This document shows positions 37,002 through 45,715 of a stretch of DNA of 64,000 nucleotides, piece after piece. Each line of letters begins with the position of its first letter. Positions within the stretch are counted from its first letter, which is position 1. The position numbers and the translations under genes were made by a program. The notes beneath the pieces are model-generated. The model was not told the origin of the DNA. It searched no databases and saw only the letters and a list, made by a program, of their open reading frames with translations. This DNA comes from Achromobacter sp. Bel (GTDB lineage: Bacteria > Pseudomonadota > Gammaproteobacteria > Burkholderiales > Burkholderiaceae_B): assembly GCF_012928505.1 (NCBI RefSeq), contig NZ_JABBJN010000002.1:186001-250000 (forward strand), in the 5' to 3' direction.

Positions 37002-37973
37002 TTGGATGCGGATGCCTATGCCGATGAGGTCGGGCCCAGTGCCGGACGGCCGTTGAACCTTCGCCAGATCGAGGTGTTCCGGGCGATCATGATGTCCGGC
37101 TCGATCAGCGGCGCGGGGCGGATGCTGCATGTATCGCAACCTGCCGTCAGCCGGGTGCTGGCACTGACCGAGAGCCGGCTGGGATACCGCCTGTTCGAAC
37201 GCGTGAAGAGCCGCTTGTCGCCTACGGCCGAGGCGCGTCGGCTGTACGCCGAGGTTGAGCAGGTGTATGGCGGCATCCAGCGCGTGAACGACCTTGCCGC
37301 CAGCCTGGGGCAGTCGGGCGCGGGCATGCTGAAGATCGTGGCCAGCGCCAGCTTTGGTCAACGCCTGGTTCCGATGGCGCTGGAGCGATTTCGAGGGCGG
37401 AATGCGGATGCTCGGGTGGACTACCGCAGCGTCACGTTCGACGAACTGGCGGCGTATTTCCTGTCCGGACAGGCGGACATCGGCATCTCGATGCAGCCGC
37501 CCGATCATCCCAACCTGACGTCGGTCCGGCTGGCGCAGGTGCCGGTGGTCTGCGTGATGCCGAAGTCGCACCCGTTGGCCAGCCATGATGTGGTGCGCCC
37601 GGACGATTTCGCGTCGGCCGCATGGATCGGCTACCCGCGCGACACGCCGCTGGGACGGGCGTTGCAGCCCTTTTTCGGCGACGGGCCGCGATGCGCGGCG
37701 GCGGTTGAGGTCCATTCCCCGGTGACGGCCTGTTCGTTCGTGCAGCAGGGGCTTGGGCCGGCGCTGGTGGACGCGTGGTGCGTGGCGCCCGACCAGGCCG
37801 CGCAGATGGTGCTCAGGCCTATCGAGCCCGAGGCCAGCGTCGAGATCTGGGCCACGCATTCGAACCTGAGCGCGCCGCCGCTGTTGGCTCGGCGTTTCCT
37901 GGCGGCGGTGAAGAAAACCCTGGAAGGGGAGTCGCTGACCGGCGGGACGGCCAGCGCGCCGGATGCAGGTTGA
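37002..37973 (+). CDS. LysR-family transcriptional regulator
   Basis: A 323-residue regulator. The N-terminal winged helix-turn-helix (LNLRQIEVFRAIMMSGSISGAGRML, VSQPAVSRVLALTESRLG) is followed by a periplasmic-binding-like effector domain (from about 100; SFGQRLVPMALERF, ADIGISMQPPDHPN). TTG 37,002 is chosen because GGGGAAGA lies eight bases before it and the upstream codons look non-coding. It is divergent from the Bug/deacylase/racemase operon and very probably controls it, with the substrate or a breakdown product as co-inducer. Confidence 0.9.
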   Translation: MDADAYADEVGPSAGRPLNLRQIEVFRAIMMSGSISGAGRMLHVSQPAVSRVLALTESRLGYRLFERVKSRLSPTAEARRLYAEVEQVYGGIQRVNDLAASLGQSGAGMLKIVASASFGQRLVPMALERFRGRNADARVDYRSVTFDELAAYFLSGQADIGISMQPPDHPNLTSVRLAQVPVVCVMPKSHPLASHDVVRPDDFASAAWIGYPRDTPLGRALQPFFGDGPRCAAAVEVHSPVTACSFVQQGLGPALVDAWCVAPDQAAQMVLRPIEPEASVEIWATHSNLSAPPLLARRFLAAVKKTLEGESLTGGTASAPDAG

Positions 37974-38018
37974 ACCGGAAAGGCAGCGGCGGGAAGCCGC
38001 CAGCCGCCCGGTTTGGCG

Positions 38019-38630
38019 CTACAGCCCCTCAGCCTTCAACGCGGCCTGAACGCCCTTGTCGGCTTCCATGCGCGTGAAGAACGCCGCCAGGTTGTCCTGG
38101 CCGGATAGGTCGACTTCCTTGGCATGTGCCCAGCGCAGCACGACGTACAGGTAGGCGTCGGCGATGGAGGGCGCGTCGCCCGTCAGGTAGGGCTTGCCGG
38201 CCAGTTGCGCATTCAACTGCGAGAACAACTTGGTCAGCAGCTTCGAGGCCGAGCCCGCCAGTTCTTTCTGCGCGTCTTCGTCGCCGAGGAAGCGGGACGC
38301 GCCGAAGATCATCGAGAACGTCTTGTGGATGTCGGAATTGATGAAGCCCAGCCAGCGGCGCACTTCCGCGCGCGAGCGCGCCGAGCCGTCGCCCAGCAGC
38401 TTGCTCTCGGGGGCTTGTTCGGCGATGTATTCCAGGATCGAGGCGTTCTGCGTCACGGCCCAGTCGCCGTCGACCAGCGCAGGTACGGCGCCCAGCGGAT
38501 TCACTTTCAGAAAGTCCGGACCCTTGAGCTCGTCACGGCTGAGCTTGTGCGTCTCGTAAGGCTTGCCGACCCACTCCAGGACAATGTGGGAAGCGAGCGA
38601 GCACGCGCCGGGCATGTAGTACAGTTTCAT
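38019..38630 (-). CDS. Glutathione S-transferase, beta class
   Basis: A 203-residue cytosolic GST. I chose ATG 38,630 because the thioredoxin-fold domain begins MKLYYMPGACSLASHIVLEW, with Cys10 as in beta-class GstA. NPLGAVPALVDGDWAVTQNASILEYIAE carries the cis-proline and the glutathione-binding region; the alpha-helical domain has SIADAYLYVVLRWA. It conjugates or reduces electrophiles using glutathione. Nothing nearby fixes a specific substrate. Confidence 0.92.
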   Translation of the reverse strand: MKLYYMPGACSLASHIVLEWVGKPYETHKLSRDELKGPDFLKVNPLGAVPALVDGDWAVTQNASILEYIAEQAPESKLLGDGSARSRAEVRRWLGFINSDIHKTFSMIFGASRFLGDEDAQKELAGSASKLLTKLFSQLNAQLAGKPYLTGDAPSIADAYLYVVLRWAHAKEVDLSGQDNLAAFFTRMEADKGVQAALKAEGL

Positions 38631-38766
38631 GTGATGGGGTCTCCTGAGAGGAAGGACGGGAGACACCCGTCCCTGGGCGCTATGGTACGCCACCCGCGGC
38701 CAGGGCCGCGCCATCTTGCCATGCCATCCGTGCCCGCATTCAACCCAGTTGCCGCCGGAGATGTCC

Positions 38767-39939
38767 ATGTCGTCACGCACCGCCGCGAGCTCGCGCGCGA
38801 TTCCCCTTGCCGTATCCTCATTGCTGGCCGTCGTGGGCGCCTTCCACGCTGCGGCGCCTGCGCGAGCCGCCCAGGAGCCGCCCTCGGTGGCCGCCCGCGT
38901 CACGCCCGTCGTGGGCGGTCTGGATCACCCGTGGGCGATGGCCTTCCTGCCCGACGGCGGGGTGCTCATCACCGAACGGCCCGGCAACCTGCGTTTGCTG
39001 CGCACGCCGGGGGGACTGTCCAAGCCGCTCTCGGGCGTACCCAAGGTGGCGGCTTCGGGGCAGGGCGGTTTGCTGGACGTGGCACTGTCACCGGACTTCG
39101 CGACCGACCGTTACGTGTATTTGTCCTATGCGGAATCCGATGGCGATAAAAGCGGCACCGTCGTCGGACGGGGGCGGCTGGCCGATGACGCCACGGGCTT
39201 GCAGGACTTCAAGGTGTTGTTCCGGCAAGCGCCCAAGCTGTCCTCGGGCCTGCATTTCGGTTCGCGCCTGGTGTTCGACGGCAAGGGATACCTGTTCATC
39301 TCCTTGGGCGAAAACAATCAGCGGCCGACTGCGCAGGATCTGGACAAGCTCCAGGGCAAGGTGGTGCGGCTGAAAGCCGACGGTTCGGTGCCCCCCGACA
39401 ATCCCTTTGCCGGCAAGGCCGGCGCCCGGCCCGAGATCTGGTCGTACGGCCACCGCAACCCGCAAGGGATGGCGCTGAATCCGTGGTCCGGGGACCTTTG
39501 GGAAAACGAGCACGGGCCGCGCGGGGGCGATGAAATCAATCTGGTCCAGCCGGGCAAGAACTACGGCTGGCCGCTGGCGACCTACGGCATCAATTATTCG
39601 GGGCAGCCGATTCCCGAGGCCAAGGGCGAAACCGCGCCGGGTACCGAGCCGCCGCTGTTCTGGTGGGCCAAATCGCCCGCGATCAGCGGCATGGCCTTCT
39701 ATAGCGCCGACCGATTTCCAGCATGGCGGAACTCGGTCTTCATCGGCGCGCTGGCCAATCAGAATCTGATCCGCCTGACGCTGGACGGCAATCGGGTGGT
39801 GGGGCAGGAATGGTTGCTGGTGGACCGCAAAAGCCGGATACGCGACGTCCGGCAAGGTCCGGACGGGTACGTGTATGTGCTGACCGACGCCTCTCCCGGC
39901 CAATTGCTGCGGATTGCGCCGGCGGAGTCGGGAGGGTGA
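38767..39939 (+). CDS. PQQ-dependent aldose sugar dehydrogenase (YliI/Asd family)
   Basis: A 390-residue periplasmic six-bladed beta-propeller of the soluble glucose/sorbosone dehydrogenase family. The start ATG 38,767 follows GGAG by six bases; a signal peptide ends near APARA|AQEPPS. GLDHPWAMAFLPDGGVLITERPG, GGLLDVALSPDF, SGLHFGSRLVFDGKGYLF, YGHRNPQGMALNPWSGDLW and ENEHGPRGGDEINLV contain the conserved propeller and PQQ/Ca contacts. It would oxidise aldoses with PQQ. No PQQ synthesis genes are in this window. The GST gene starts three bases after its stop. Confidence 0.9.
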   Translation: MSSRTAASSRAIPLAVSSLLAVVGAFHAAAPARAAQEPPSVAARVTPVVGGLDHPWAMAFLPDGGVLITERPGNLRLLRTPGGLSKPLSGVPKVAASGQGGLLDVALSPDFATDRYVYLSYAESDGDKSGTVVGRGRLADDATGLQDFKVLFRQAPKLSSGLHFGSRLVFDGKGYLFISLGENNQRPTAQDLDKLQGKVVRLKADGSVPPDNPFAGKAGARPEIWSYGHRNPQGMALNPWSGDLWENEHGPRGGDEINLVQPGKNYGWPLATYGINYSGQPIPEAKGETAPGTEPPLFWWAKSPAISGMAFYSADRFPAWRNSVFIGALANQNLIRLTLDGNRVVGQEWLLVDRKSRIRDVRQGPDGYVYVLTDASPGQLLRIAPAESGG

Positions 39940-39942
39940 GCG

Positions 39943-40581
39943 ATGAAGACCTATGAACTGATCGGATCCGCGGGCTGCGGCTCGGCCATTGTCGAGATGG
40001 CGCTGGCGTTGGCCAATGTGCCGCATACGCTGACGGACGTGCCGTATTTGAAACCGGGCCTCGAGCGCGACCGGCTGCTGCATCTGAACCCGCTGGGCCA
40101 GGTGCCGACGCTGATCACGCCCGACGGCGAGGTCATGACCGAAAGCGCGGCCATGATCCTGCACCTGCATGACGTGGCGCCGCAAGCGGGTCTGGCGCCC
40201 GGCCCGGACAAGCCGGAGCGCGCGCGTTTCCTGAACCTGTTGCTGCGCGTGGTGGCGGCCATCTATCCGACCTTTACCTATGGCGACAATCCGCCGCAAT
40301 GGACCACGGAAGGCGCGGCGGCAGACTTGCTGCGCGAGCGCGTGCATACACGGCGGGCGGAACTGTGGCAGGAACTTGAGCGCCAGGCGGGCGCTCCCCA
40401 TATGTTGGGCCGCCGATTTTCGGCGCTGGACCTGTATGTGACCGTCATGACGCATTGGCGGCCCGGGCAGGCGTGGTTCGGCGCCAACTGCCCGGCATTG
40501 ACGGCCGTGGCACGCGAAGCCGCCCTGGAGCCGAACGTGGCGCGGGTCCTGCGGCGGAATTTTCCGGCGCCTACGGAATAG
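39943..40581 (+). CDS. Glutathione S-transferase family protein
   Basis: A 212-residue GST. The thioredoxin-like domain reads YELIGSAGCGSAIVEMALALA, with NPLGQVPTLITPDGEVMTESAAMILHL giving the cis-proline and the glutathione-contacting Glu-Ser. The helical domain contains FSALDLYVTVMTHW. It is translationally linked to the sugar dehydrogenase gene (three-base gap). It is clearly different from the beta-class GST at 38,019. Substrate unknown. Confidence 0.88.
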   Translation: MKTYELIGSAGCGSAIVEMALALANVPHTLTDVPYLKPGLERDRLLHLNPLGQVPTLITPDGEVMTESAAMILHLHDVAPQAGLAPGPDKPERARFLNLLLRVVAAIYPTFTYGDNPPQWTTEGAAADLLRERVHTRRAELWQELERQAGAPHMLGRRFSALDLYVTVMTHWRPGQAWFGANCPALTAVAREAALEPNVARVLRRNFPAPTE

Positions 40582-40620
40582 CCGCGGAATTGCCGCGGCG
40601 ACAGGACCGCCGGTCAAGCG

Positions 40621-41529
40621 TCATGCTTTGGCGCGCCGCGTACCTTTGGCACGTGCCTCGCGCACGGCGATGTACACGCCGCTGCCTGCAATGAACAGCG
40701 CGCCCAGGTAGGCATAGGCGTCCGGGGCTTCGCGCCAGAAGATCCAGCCCAGGATCGTGGCCCAGATCAAGCCGGTGTAGTCGAACGGCGCCACGACCGA
40801 GGCCGGGCCGATGCGGAAACCCTGCGTGATCAACGCCAGGCCCAGCGTGCTGAAGAGCGCTACGCCACCGAAGTAAGGCAGGTCTTCCATCGCCGGCGTC
40901 TGCCATACCCAAGGCAAGCCCACCGCGCTGCATACCAACTGTCCCAGCACGATGTAGAACGTGGTGGTCAGCATGCCTTCGCTGCGGCTGATGCCGCGCG
41001 CCGTGATCATCATGACGGCGTACAGCAGGGCCGTCGTCAATGGCAGCAGCGTGGCGGGCTGGAAGGCGGCCGACCCCGGGCGCACGACGATCAGCACACC
41101 GGCGAAACCGGCCAGCACGGCCAGCCAGCGCTTGCCGTCGACGCGTTCTTTCAGGATCAGCACCGACAGCGCCGTCACGAACAGCGGCGCGGCGAATGCG
41201 ATGGCGGTCGCCTCGGCCAGGGGCAGGGCGCGCAGGCCCAGATAGAAGCAACAGGCGGACACCACGTTGATCGCGCCGCGCGTCAGGTGCAGGCCGGGGT
41301 GCGTGGTGCGCAGCACGCGGCGGCCCCCCAGCCACAAGGCCAGCGTCATTACGAAGGGCAGCGCGATCAGGGCGCGCAGGAACAGGATCTGCAGCGGGTT
41401 GTAGTGCGCGCCCAGCCACTTGGCGTTGGCGTCGCTGAGGGTCAGGAAAAAGATGCCGCCCACCACGCAGGCGATGCCTGCGGCGGCGGAGTGGTCCCGG
41501 GCGGCGGGTAATACGGTCGAGGAAGACAT
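40621..41529 (-). CDS. EamA/DMT-family transporter
   Basis: A 302-residue inner-membrane protein with ten predicted helices in two EamA repeats (first around residues 15-140, second from about 155). NPLQILFLRALIALPFVM, ATAIAFAAPLFVTALSVLILKERV and FRIGPASVVAPFDYTGLIWATILGWIFW are typical of the RhaT/EamA branch. It probably exports a metabolite or takes up a small solute; no neighbour identifies it. Confidence 0.9.
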   Translation of the reverse strand: MSSSTVLPAARDHSAAAGIACVVGGIFFLTLSDANAKWLGAHYNPLQILFLRALIALPFVMTLALWLGGRRVLRTTHPGLHLTRGAINVVSACCFYLGLRALPLAEATAIAFAAPLFVTALSVLILKERVDGKRWLAVLAGFAGVLIVVRPGSAAFQPATLLPLTTALLYAVMMITARGISRSEGMLTTTFYIVLGQLVCSAVGLPWVWQTPAMEDLPYFGGVALFSTLGLALITQGFRIGPASVVAPFDYTGLIWATILGWIFWREAPDAYAYLGALFIAGSGVYIAVREARAKGTRRAKA

Positions 41530-41599
41530 CTGAAACCTGCAAGGGCGGCGGTTCCTGCCGCCGTGGGGAATGGGGAGCGTAAGCGGATGGCGGGAAAGG

Positions 41600-41977
41600 T
41601 CAGCCCTGGGCGCGGTAGGCGGCCAGCGCCACCATCGCCCAGGCGGCCAGGAAGGCCGCGCCGCCCAAGGGCGTCACAGCGCCGAGCCAGTGCGTGCCCG
41701 TCAGTGAAAGGAGATAAAGGCTGCCTGAAAACAGCACGATGCCCGCGAACATGACCAAGCCGGCCGCCGACAGCAGCGGCGAGCCGAACCGGGCGCCCAG
41801 CAGGGCGATGATGAACAGGCCCAGGGCGTGGATCAAGTGGTACATCACGCCGGTCTGCCAGACGGACAGCAATTCCGGCGTCAGCATGCGCTTGAGCCCG
41901 TGCGCGCCGAAGGCGCCTGCGCCCACCGCCACCATGAGATTCAACGCCGCGAGTATCGTGAGCTGCCGGTCCGTCAT
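41600..41977 (-). CDS. DUF423 family membrane protein (YgdD-like)
   Basis: A 125-residue protein with four hydrophobic helices. LNLMVAVGAGAFGAHGLKRML, YHLIHALGLFIIALLG and GIVLFSGSLYLLSLTG and the tail TPLGGAAFLAAWAMVALAA match DUF423/YgdD. The function of this family is not established. It lies 70 bases downstream of the EamA gene's promoter side on the same strand. Confidence 0.9.
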   Translation of the reverse strand: MTDRQLTILAALNLMVAVGAGAFGAHGLKRMLTPELLSVWQTGVMYHLIHALGLFIIALLGARFGSPLLSAAGLVMFAGIVLFSGSLYLLSLTGTHWLGAVTPLGGAAFLAAWAMVALAAYRAQG

Positions 41978-42073
41978 TGCCTGTCCTTATCTGTGATCGT
42001 GTGTAACGCCGCCTATGATATGCCCAAATCCGGTGCATGCCGGGGGGCGCGGGGACGCCAACGGCAGGTGGCC

Positions 42074-42120
42074 TGGAAATGGCATTCCAAATGGGATATC
42101 ATAAATTCTGTTTGGAAATC
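42074..42120 (+). promoter_or_regulatory. Operator-like repeats upstream of the Xre/RES toxin-antitoxin pair
   Basis: Three related half-sites are visible: TGGAAAT (42,074-42,080), its inverse ATTCCAAAT (42,084-42,092) and TTTGGAAATC (42,111-42,120). The A+T-rich stretch ATATCATAAAT between them may hold the -10. The last half-site ends 12 bases before the antitoxin ATG. Auto-repression through such repeats is usual for this toxin-antitoxin type. Confidence 0.6.
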
Positions 42121-42132
42121 CGTGGAGCGCAC

Positions 42133-42618
42133 ATGACTATCGCCATCGTTGGGAAAACCGCCGACAAGCGCGGCGCTTCCGTCAAGCGTCCGCCGCGCCA
42201 TGCGGCGGCCCGGGCCAAGCAACTGTTCCTGGAACTGGTGGACAGCCCGCTGAGCGACATCGCGCGCGATGTGCGCCGGGGCCTGCCCGCGCAGATGGTG
42301 GACGACGCCGCCGACTTCCTGCAAGTCCCCAAGTCGGAAATCATGGCCATCACCGAAGTCAAGGCGGCGTCTTTGTCGCGGTGGACGCGCGAGGGGCAGA
42401 TGCTGCCGCTGGGCGAATCGGACCGCCTGGCGCGGGTGGCGCGCGTGGCGCGGGTCGCCCGCCAAGTGTTGGGCAGCGACGAAGAAGCGGTGCTGTGGCT
42501 GAACACGCCGGTGCCGGCCTTGGGCAACGTCAAGCCTTTGTCGCTGCTGACCTCGGACGCCAGCAGCCGTATCGTCGAAGACACTTTGGCGCGCGCGGCG
42601 GCCGGCGTCTACGCATGA
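42133..42618 (+). CDS. Xre/MbcA/ParS-type antitoxin (DUF2384)
   Basis: A 161-residue antitoxin. The central helix-turn-helix region (about 57-85, AADFLQVPKSEIMAITEV) and the C-terminal DUF2384 segment (EEAVLWLNTPVPALGNVKPLSLL and EDTLARAAAGVYA) are typical; the latter covers the RES toxin active site in known complexes. GGAG lies seven bases before ATG 42,133. A run RLARVARVARVAR (98-110) is encoded by near-identical 9-base units. Its stop overlaps the toxin start (ATGA). Confidence 0.92.
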   Translation: MTIAIVGKTADKRGASVKRPPRHAAARAKQLFLELVDSPLSDIARDVRRGLPAQMVDDAADFLQVPKSEIMAITEVKAASLSRWTREGQMLPLGESDRLARVARVARVARQVLGSDEEAVLWLNTPVPALGNVKPLSLLTSDASSRIVEDTLARAAAGVYA

Positions 42619-43127
42619 CCGAGTTCGTCTCGCTGTGGCGCATCGGCACGACGGCCGGCAAATACCGGGCCGACGATCTGAGCGGCGCCGGCGCCGCCGC
42701 GGTGGGCGGGCGTTACAACAGCCCGGGCACCGCGGTGGTGTATACGTCGTCCAGCGTCGCGCTGGCCGTGCTCGAGACCGTGGTGCATTTCGCGGCCCGC
42801 GCATCCGAGCAGGCCAACCGGTACCTGATCGAGCTGGCGGTGCCGCGCGCCATCCATGAGGCCCGCCAGACCCTGACGCTAGGCCAGCTACAGGAAGACT
42901 ATCCGTTCTGGGAAGCGGTGCCGTTCGCCGAGGCCTCGCAGGCCGTGGGCGACAACTGGGTGGCGTCGGGCGTATCGGCGTTGCTGGAACTGCCCAGCGC
43001 GATCGTGCCGTATCGCGGCGTGCCCGATTGCAACCTGCTGATCAATCCCGCGCACCCGGACGCCGAGCATATCGTCGTGGTTCGACGCGAGCGGTTCATC
43101 TACGATCCGCGCTTGCGGCCGGGCTGA
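42615..43127 (+). CDS. RES-domain toxin (NAD+-degrading)
   Basis: A 170-residue RES domain. The conserved elements are SLWRIG (Arg), GGRYNSPGTAVVYTSSSVALAVLETVVH (Glu), the ASGVSALLELPSAIVP serine segment and NLLINPAHPDAEHI. Characterised members (for example MbcT of M. tuberculosis and RES of P. putida) destroy cellular NAD. It is translationally coupled to its Xre antitoxin. A locus of this type inside ordinary metabolic genes is probably a small mobile or stress module. Confidence 0.93.
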   Translation: MTEFVSLWRIGTTAGKYRADDLSGAGAAAVGGRYNSPGTAVVYTSSSVALAVLETVVHFAARASEQANRYLIELAVPRAIHEARQTLTLGQLQEDYPFWEAVPFAEASQAVGDNWVASGVSALLELPSAIVPYRGVPDCNLLINPAHPDAEHIVVVRRERFIYDPRLRPG

Positions 43128-43169
43128 ACCCGCCCGGCGCCAAGCACGGAGTCCCGGCAGCCGCCGGCG

Positions 43170-44231
43170 TCAATCGACGGTCAGCACGGCGCGGCCGACA
43201 ACCTTGCCGGCCCGCAAGGCGGACAACACGCTGTCGGCTTCGGCCAGGGCGTGGCGGTGCACCGGCATCGGGGGCACCTTGCCCGTCCGCACCAGTTCCA
43301 TCAGCTCTTGCAGTTCGGTCAGGTTGCCCACGTAGCTGCCAATGATGGACATGGCCTTCATGGGGATCAGCGCGATCGGCCACGACGAGGCGCCGCCGAA
43401 CAGGCCGACGATGATCAGCTTGCCGCCTTTGGTCAGGAAGTCGAACGCGAGCGAGGTGGTGGCGGGCGCGCCGACCAGGTCGATCGCGGCCTGGACGGGC
43501 TTGCCGCCCGCGGCCTTGATGATCTGCTGCGCGGCATCCGGCGCGGCGCCGTCGATGGCGGCCAATGCGCCGGCATCCAGCGCAGCCTGGCGCTTGGCGG
43601 GATCGATGTCGACCACGATGGCGCCCGCGCCGCCCAGCGCCTTGATCAAGGTAAGGCTCATCAGCCCCAGGCCGCCCGCGCCGAAGATCACGACCGGATG
43701 CTCGCGGTAGATGTCGGCGCCGATTTTCTTTAGCGCCGAATAGGTGGTCAGGCCCGAGCAGGCGTAGGGCGCGATCTGCGCCGGGTCCAGGTCGCCGATG
43801 TCGATCAGGTACTTCGGATGCGGCACCACGATGTGATCCGCATAGCCGCCGGCGCGGTGTACACCCAGGCAGGCGGGCGCGCTGCAGTGGTTTTCCATGC
43901 CCGACACGCAGGACGGGCACTTGCCGCAGCCGATCCACGGATAGACGAGGTAATTGCGGCTGTCCGAAAGCCCCGAGGCTTCCGGGCCGGCCGCGACGAC
44001 GGCGCCCACGGTTTCGTGGCCCATCGTCAGCGGCAACGACACGCCGCGGTCTTTCAAGGACAGCGTGCGGCCCTGGCCCAGGTCGTAACCGCCTTCCCAC
44101 AAGTGGATATCGCTGTGGCAAACCCCCGCCGCGCGGACCTTCAGCAGCACCTGCGTCCCTTGCGGGGTGGGCGTGGGCTGATTCATTTCTTGCAAGGGTT
44201 CGCGGAAGTTGACGACGCAATAGCACTTCAT
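43170..44231 (-). CDS. Zinc-dependent alcohol dehydrogenase (MDR family)
   Basis: A 353-residue enzyme. Catalytic zinc ligands are in AAGVCHSDIHLW and GHETVG, structural zinc cysteines in YPWIGCGKCPSCVSGMENHC, and the NAD-binding Rossmann turn in IFGAGGLGLMSL. It oxidises primary alcohols or reduces aldehydes with NAD. It lies 49 bases downstream of an ABC binding-protein gene, and both face away from an IclR regulator, so joint control is likely. The natural alcohol is unknown. Confidence 0.92.
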   Translation of the reverse strand: MKCYCVVNFREPLQEMNQPTPTPQGTQVLLKVRAAGVCHSDIHLWEGGYDLGQGRTLSLKDRGVSLPLTMGHETVGAVVAAGPEASGLSDSRNYLVYPWIGCGKCPSCVSGMENHCSAPACLGVHRAGGYADHIVVPHPKYLIDIGDLDPAQIAPYACSGLTTYSALKKIGADIYREHPVVIFGAGGLGLMSLTLIKALGGAGAIVVDIDPAKRQAALDAGALAAIDGAAPDAAQQIIKAAGGKPVQAAIDLVGAPATTSLAFDFLTKGGKLIIVGLFGGASSWPIALIPMKAMSIIGSYVGNLTELQELMELVRTGKVPPMPVHRHALAEADSVLSALRAGKVVGRAVLTVD

Positions 44232-44280
44232 GGGATGTCTCCTTTAGTGATTCTTATGGCCGGGGCACTGCGTTGGGGCA

Positions 44281-45489
44281 TTACTTCTTGACCAGCGGGC
44301 ATTCGCTGTCGGCAAGCGACACGAACACCTTTTCGCCAGGCACGGTTGACAGGATACGGTAGAAGTCGCCGGGGTATTTGGACTCGGCGGGCTTCTTCAC
44401 TTCAACCAGGTACAAGTCCATGATGACGCGGCCGTCCTCGGGACGGATCCGGGCATTTTTGATCAGTTTGGTCGTGATGGGCAACTCGCGCATCTTCTGA
44501 TTGACCGCGGCGCCTTCGAACGTACCAGCCGCCTGGGCGGCTTGCAGGTAGTGGGTGGTCGCGACATAGCTGAGCGCCTGCACGATGGAAGGCGCACGCG
44601 TGACGCCCATCTTCTTCTGCCAGCGTTGCGTCCAGGCGCGGGTGTCTTCGTCGGCGTCCCAGTAGAAGCCGGTGGGGAAGGTCAGCCCTTGGGCGACCGG
44701 CAGGCCCATCGCCTGCACGTCGTTGATGAAGGTCAGGAAGGTCAGCATGCGCTGCTTGCCGCCGGTCAGGCCGAATTCCTGCGCTTGCTTGATCAGGTTG
44801 ACGAGGTCGCCGCCCGCGCTGGCCAGGCCGACGACGTCGGCCTTGGAGGACTGCGCCTGCACCAGGAAGGACGCGAAGTCCATGGCGCCCAGGGGATGGC
44901 GCGTGCTGCCCACGACCTTGCCGCCCGCGTCCTGCACGAAGCGGCTGGCATTGCTTTCCAGCGATTTTCCGAAGACGTAGTCGGTGGTGATGAAATACCA
45001 GGACTTGCCGCCGCTTTCCACCACGCTTTTGACGACCGCATTGGCCAGCGCATAGGTGTCGGGCGCCCATTGGGTGCTGAGGTTGCTGCACTGCTTGCCG
45101 CTGAAGTCGCCGGCGAAACCGCCGCTGATGAGCGCCGTGCCGCCTTTCTCCTTGGCGACGCCTTGGGCAGCCAAACCGGCGGAACTGGCGCCGCCGTCCA
45201 CGACCGCGACAAGGCCTTGCGTATCGAACCAGCGGCGGACCAGCGCCGAGGCCACGTCGGCCTTGTTCTGGTTGTCGGCTCCGATCACCTCCACCGTCTT
45301 GCCGGCCACTTTGCCGCCGAAATCCTCGACCGCCATCCGCACGGCCATTTCCGAGCCTTGGCCGCCCAGGTCCGAATAGATGCCTGAGCGGTCGTTCGAC
45401 ACGCCCAGGCGCACGACATCCGATTGGGCTTGGGCCGCGGATGCGGCCATCACGGCGGCAAGGGCCGCCAGCAGGGGTTTGAGTCGCAT
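44281..45489 (-). CDS. ABC transporter substrate-binding protein (LivK-type, Peripla_BP_6)
   Basis: A 402-residue periplasmic binding protein with a signal peptide ending near ASAAQA|QSDVVRLG. RLGVSNDRSGIYSDLGGQGSEMAV, VDGGASSAGLAAQGVA, TTDYVFGKSLE and MDFASFLVQAQSSKADVVGLA fit type I binding proteins of the aromatic or short-chain-acid subgroup rather than classical LivK. No permease genes are adjacent. It is first in the unit with the alcohol dehydrogenase and divergent from IclR. Confidence 0.88.
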   Translation of the reverse strand: MRLKPLLAALAAVMAASAAQAQSDVVRLGVSNDRSGIYSDLGGQGSEMAVRMAVEDFGGKVAGKTVEVIGADNQNKADVASALVRRWFDTQGLVAVVDGGASSAGLAAQGVAKEKGGTALISGGFAGDFSGKQCSNLSTQWAPDTYALANAVVKSVVESGGKSWYFITTDYVFGKSLESNASRFVQDAGGKVVGSTRHPLGAMDFASFLVQAQSSKADVVGLASAGGDLVNLIKQAQEFGLTGGKQRMLTFLTFINDVQAMGLPVAQGLTFPTGFYWDADEDTRAWTQRWQKKMGVTRAPSIVQALSYVATTHYLQAAQAAGTFEGAAVNQKMRELPITTKLIKNARIRPEDGRVIMDLYLVEVKKPAESKYPGDFYRILSTVPGEKVFVSLADSECPLVKK

Positions 45490-45582
45490 CTGTCTGTCTC
45501 CCCGGCCCGGGTCGGGGCCGATTATTGGAATTGTGGTGATGACGCGGTACCGCTATCGGAGGCGCCAGTTCTCCAGCCGGCT

Positions 45583-45594
45583 GAAATTCATTTC
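45583..45594. promoter_or_regulatory. Palindromic candidate IclR-type operator
   Basis: GAAATTCATTTC is a 5-2-5 palindrome in the 226-base divergent interval between the binding-protein gene and the IclR gene. Its form resembles the GAAAT-ATTTC core of IclR-family sites. A further A+T-rich inverted stretch (GAATATAAATTC) follows within 10-20 bases. Confidence 0.45.
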
Positions 45595-45715
45595 TTATTG
45601 GTGAATATAAATTCCTGTGCAAGAATTTAGGTTCGCCCATATGAAAAGTCAACTTGGTGGATGACCTAGCAGATTTACGAATTTTCCGAAGGCAAATCCG
45701 AACAGAGGTCGACAC

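Noticed and set aside
42424-42462. 9-base repeats in the antitoxin considered as a CRISPR or satellite
   Set aside because: The units are short, in frame and within a conserved helix; there are no spacers.
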